The translations under genes were made by a program, and so were the position numbers. A DNA stretch of 64,000 bases from Betaproteobacteria bacterium (GTDB lineage Bacteria > Pseudomonadota > Gammaproteobacteria > Burkholderiales > Burkholderiaceae_C). Shown one piece after another: positions 63,575 to 64,000 of the stretch (positions are counted from its first letter, which is position 1; each line of letters begins with the position of its first letter). Location: positions 372,001-436,000 of the forward strand of contig JADIZZ010000004.1 in NCBI GenBank assembly GCA_016704535.1. Direction: 5' to 3'. The notes below the pieces were generated by a model that was not told the DNA's origin, did not search any database, and saw only the letters and a list, made by a program, of their open reading frames with translations.

Positions 63575-64000
63575 TCAGAACGCCGGCAGGCCCAGCCGCG
63601 CCGCGGCCTGCAACGCGGTGTTGCGGGCGGTGGCCGCATCAGCGGCGGTCACCGTGAGGTGGCCCATCTTGCGGCCGAGCCTGGCCTCGGCCTTGCCGTA
63701 GAGGTGCAGGCGCACTCCAGGCAGCGCCAGCACGGCGGGCCAGTCAGGCGTACGGGGCGTGTCGGACCCAGCGGCAAACCACAGATCACCCAGCAGGTTC
63801 AGCATCACTGCGGGCGAGTGCTGGCGCGGCGCCGCCAGCGGCAGACCGGCCAACGTGCGCACCTGCAGGTCGAACTGCGAGACATCGCAAGCGTCGATGC
63901 TGTAGTGACCCGAGTTGTGCGGGCGCGGCGCCATCTCGTTGGCCACCAGCGAACCGTCTTCGAGAACGAAAAACTCGACGCACAGCACACCCACGTACTG
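63575..64000 (-). CDS. N5-carboxyaminoimidazole ribonucleotide synthetase PurK (C-terminal part)
   Basis: The last ~141 residues of PurK, which carboxylates AIR with ATP and bicarbonate in purine synthesis. The ATP-grasp end is clear: VLCVEFFVLEDGSLVANEMA-PRPHNSGHYSIDA, then FDLQVRTLAGLPL and the C-terminal LHLYGKAEARLGRKMGHLTV. The frame is open at the window edge, so the start lies beyond 64000. Upstream purE is expected but not visible. Confidence 0.97.
   Translation of the reverse strand, partial: QYVGVLCVEFFVLEDGSLVANEMAPRPHNSGHYSIDACDVSQFDLQVRTLAGLPLAAPRQHSPAVMLNLLGDLWFAAGSDTPRTPDWPAVLALPGVRLHLYGKAEARLGRKMGHLTVTAADAATARNTALQAAARLGLPAF

Overview
The window is about 64 kb of high-GC DNA with tightly packed genes, many joined by ATGA or GTGA stop/start overlaps. 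Gene content (a Bug/TctC-type solute receptor, DUF3108, DUF3429 and DUF6279 proteins, WlbA/WbpB-type sugar genes, many Burkholderiales-style intergenic repeats) points to a betaproteobacterium of the order Burkholderiales, probably near the Leptothrix/Rubrivivax/Ideonella group. This is inferred from protein families only. The left end is of doubtful quality: a 55-base G run sits beside an adenosine deaminase gene with a frameshift.

Layout. (1) 93-5500, minus strand: small unknown proteins, a cyanophycin-synthetase-like ATP-grasp protein whose Mur-ligase part is shortened and has lost its P-loop, a MurG/UGT-like glycosyltransferase, and the broken adenosine deaminase. (2) 5568-8077, minus: a CoA ligase translationally coupled to a TctC receptor. 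(3) 8242-22347: a 2628-residue acidic calcium-binding exported protein with its own terminator, a TPR/beta-barrel outer-membrane protein, a CHASE2 nucleotide cyclase, a FecR-domain protein, and a divergent Crp-family regulator. A textbook CRP palindrome lies upstream of the giant gene. (4) 22369-39786, minus: a surface-polysaccharide locus with an initiating sugar transferase, a 4,6-dehydratase, two DegT aminotransferases, three glycosyltransferases, two methyltransferases, a flippase and WbpB/D/E-type enzymes. It is interrupted at about 24.95-28.85 kb by accessory genes and at 32.4-33.06 kb by two structured repeat elements. (5) 39861-64000: mostly core genes (lysS, ychF, nadC, glmU, dsbC, tsaB-rimI-uracil-DNA glycosylase, a Sua5-type t6A enzyme, purK), with a hybrid histidine kinase, a GGDEF/EAL protein, an MmgE/PrpD protein, an enoyl-CoA hydratase and two lipoproteins.

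How they fit together. Regions 3 and 4 both build the cell surface. In region 3 the regulator's recognition helix matches that of E. coli CRP and the palindrome matches the CRP consensus, so a regulator-cyclase-FecR circuit controlling the giant surface protein is a reasonable hypothesis. The cyclase and the regulator both deviate at nucleotide-recognition positions, so the signal may not be ordinary cAMP. Region 4 encodes most of a pathway to a diacetamido uronic acid sugar plus the export flippase. No tRNA, rRNA, CRISPR array or complete insertion sequence was seen.
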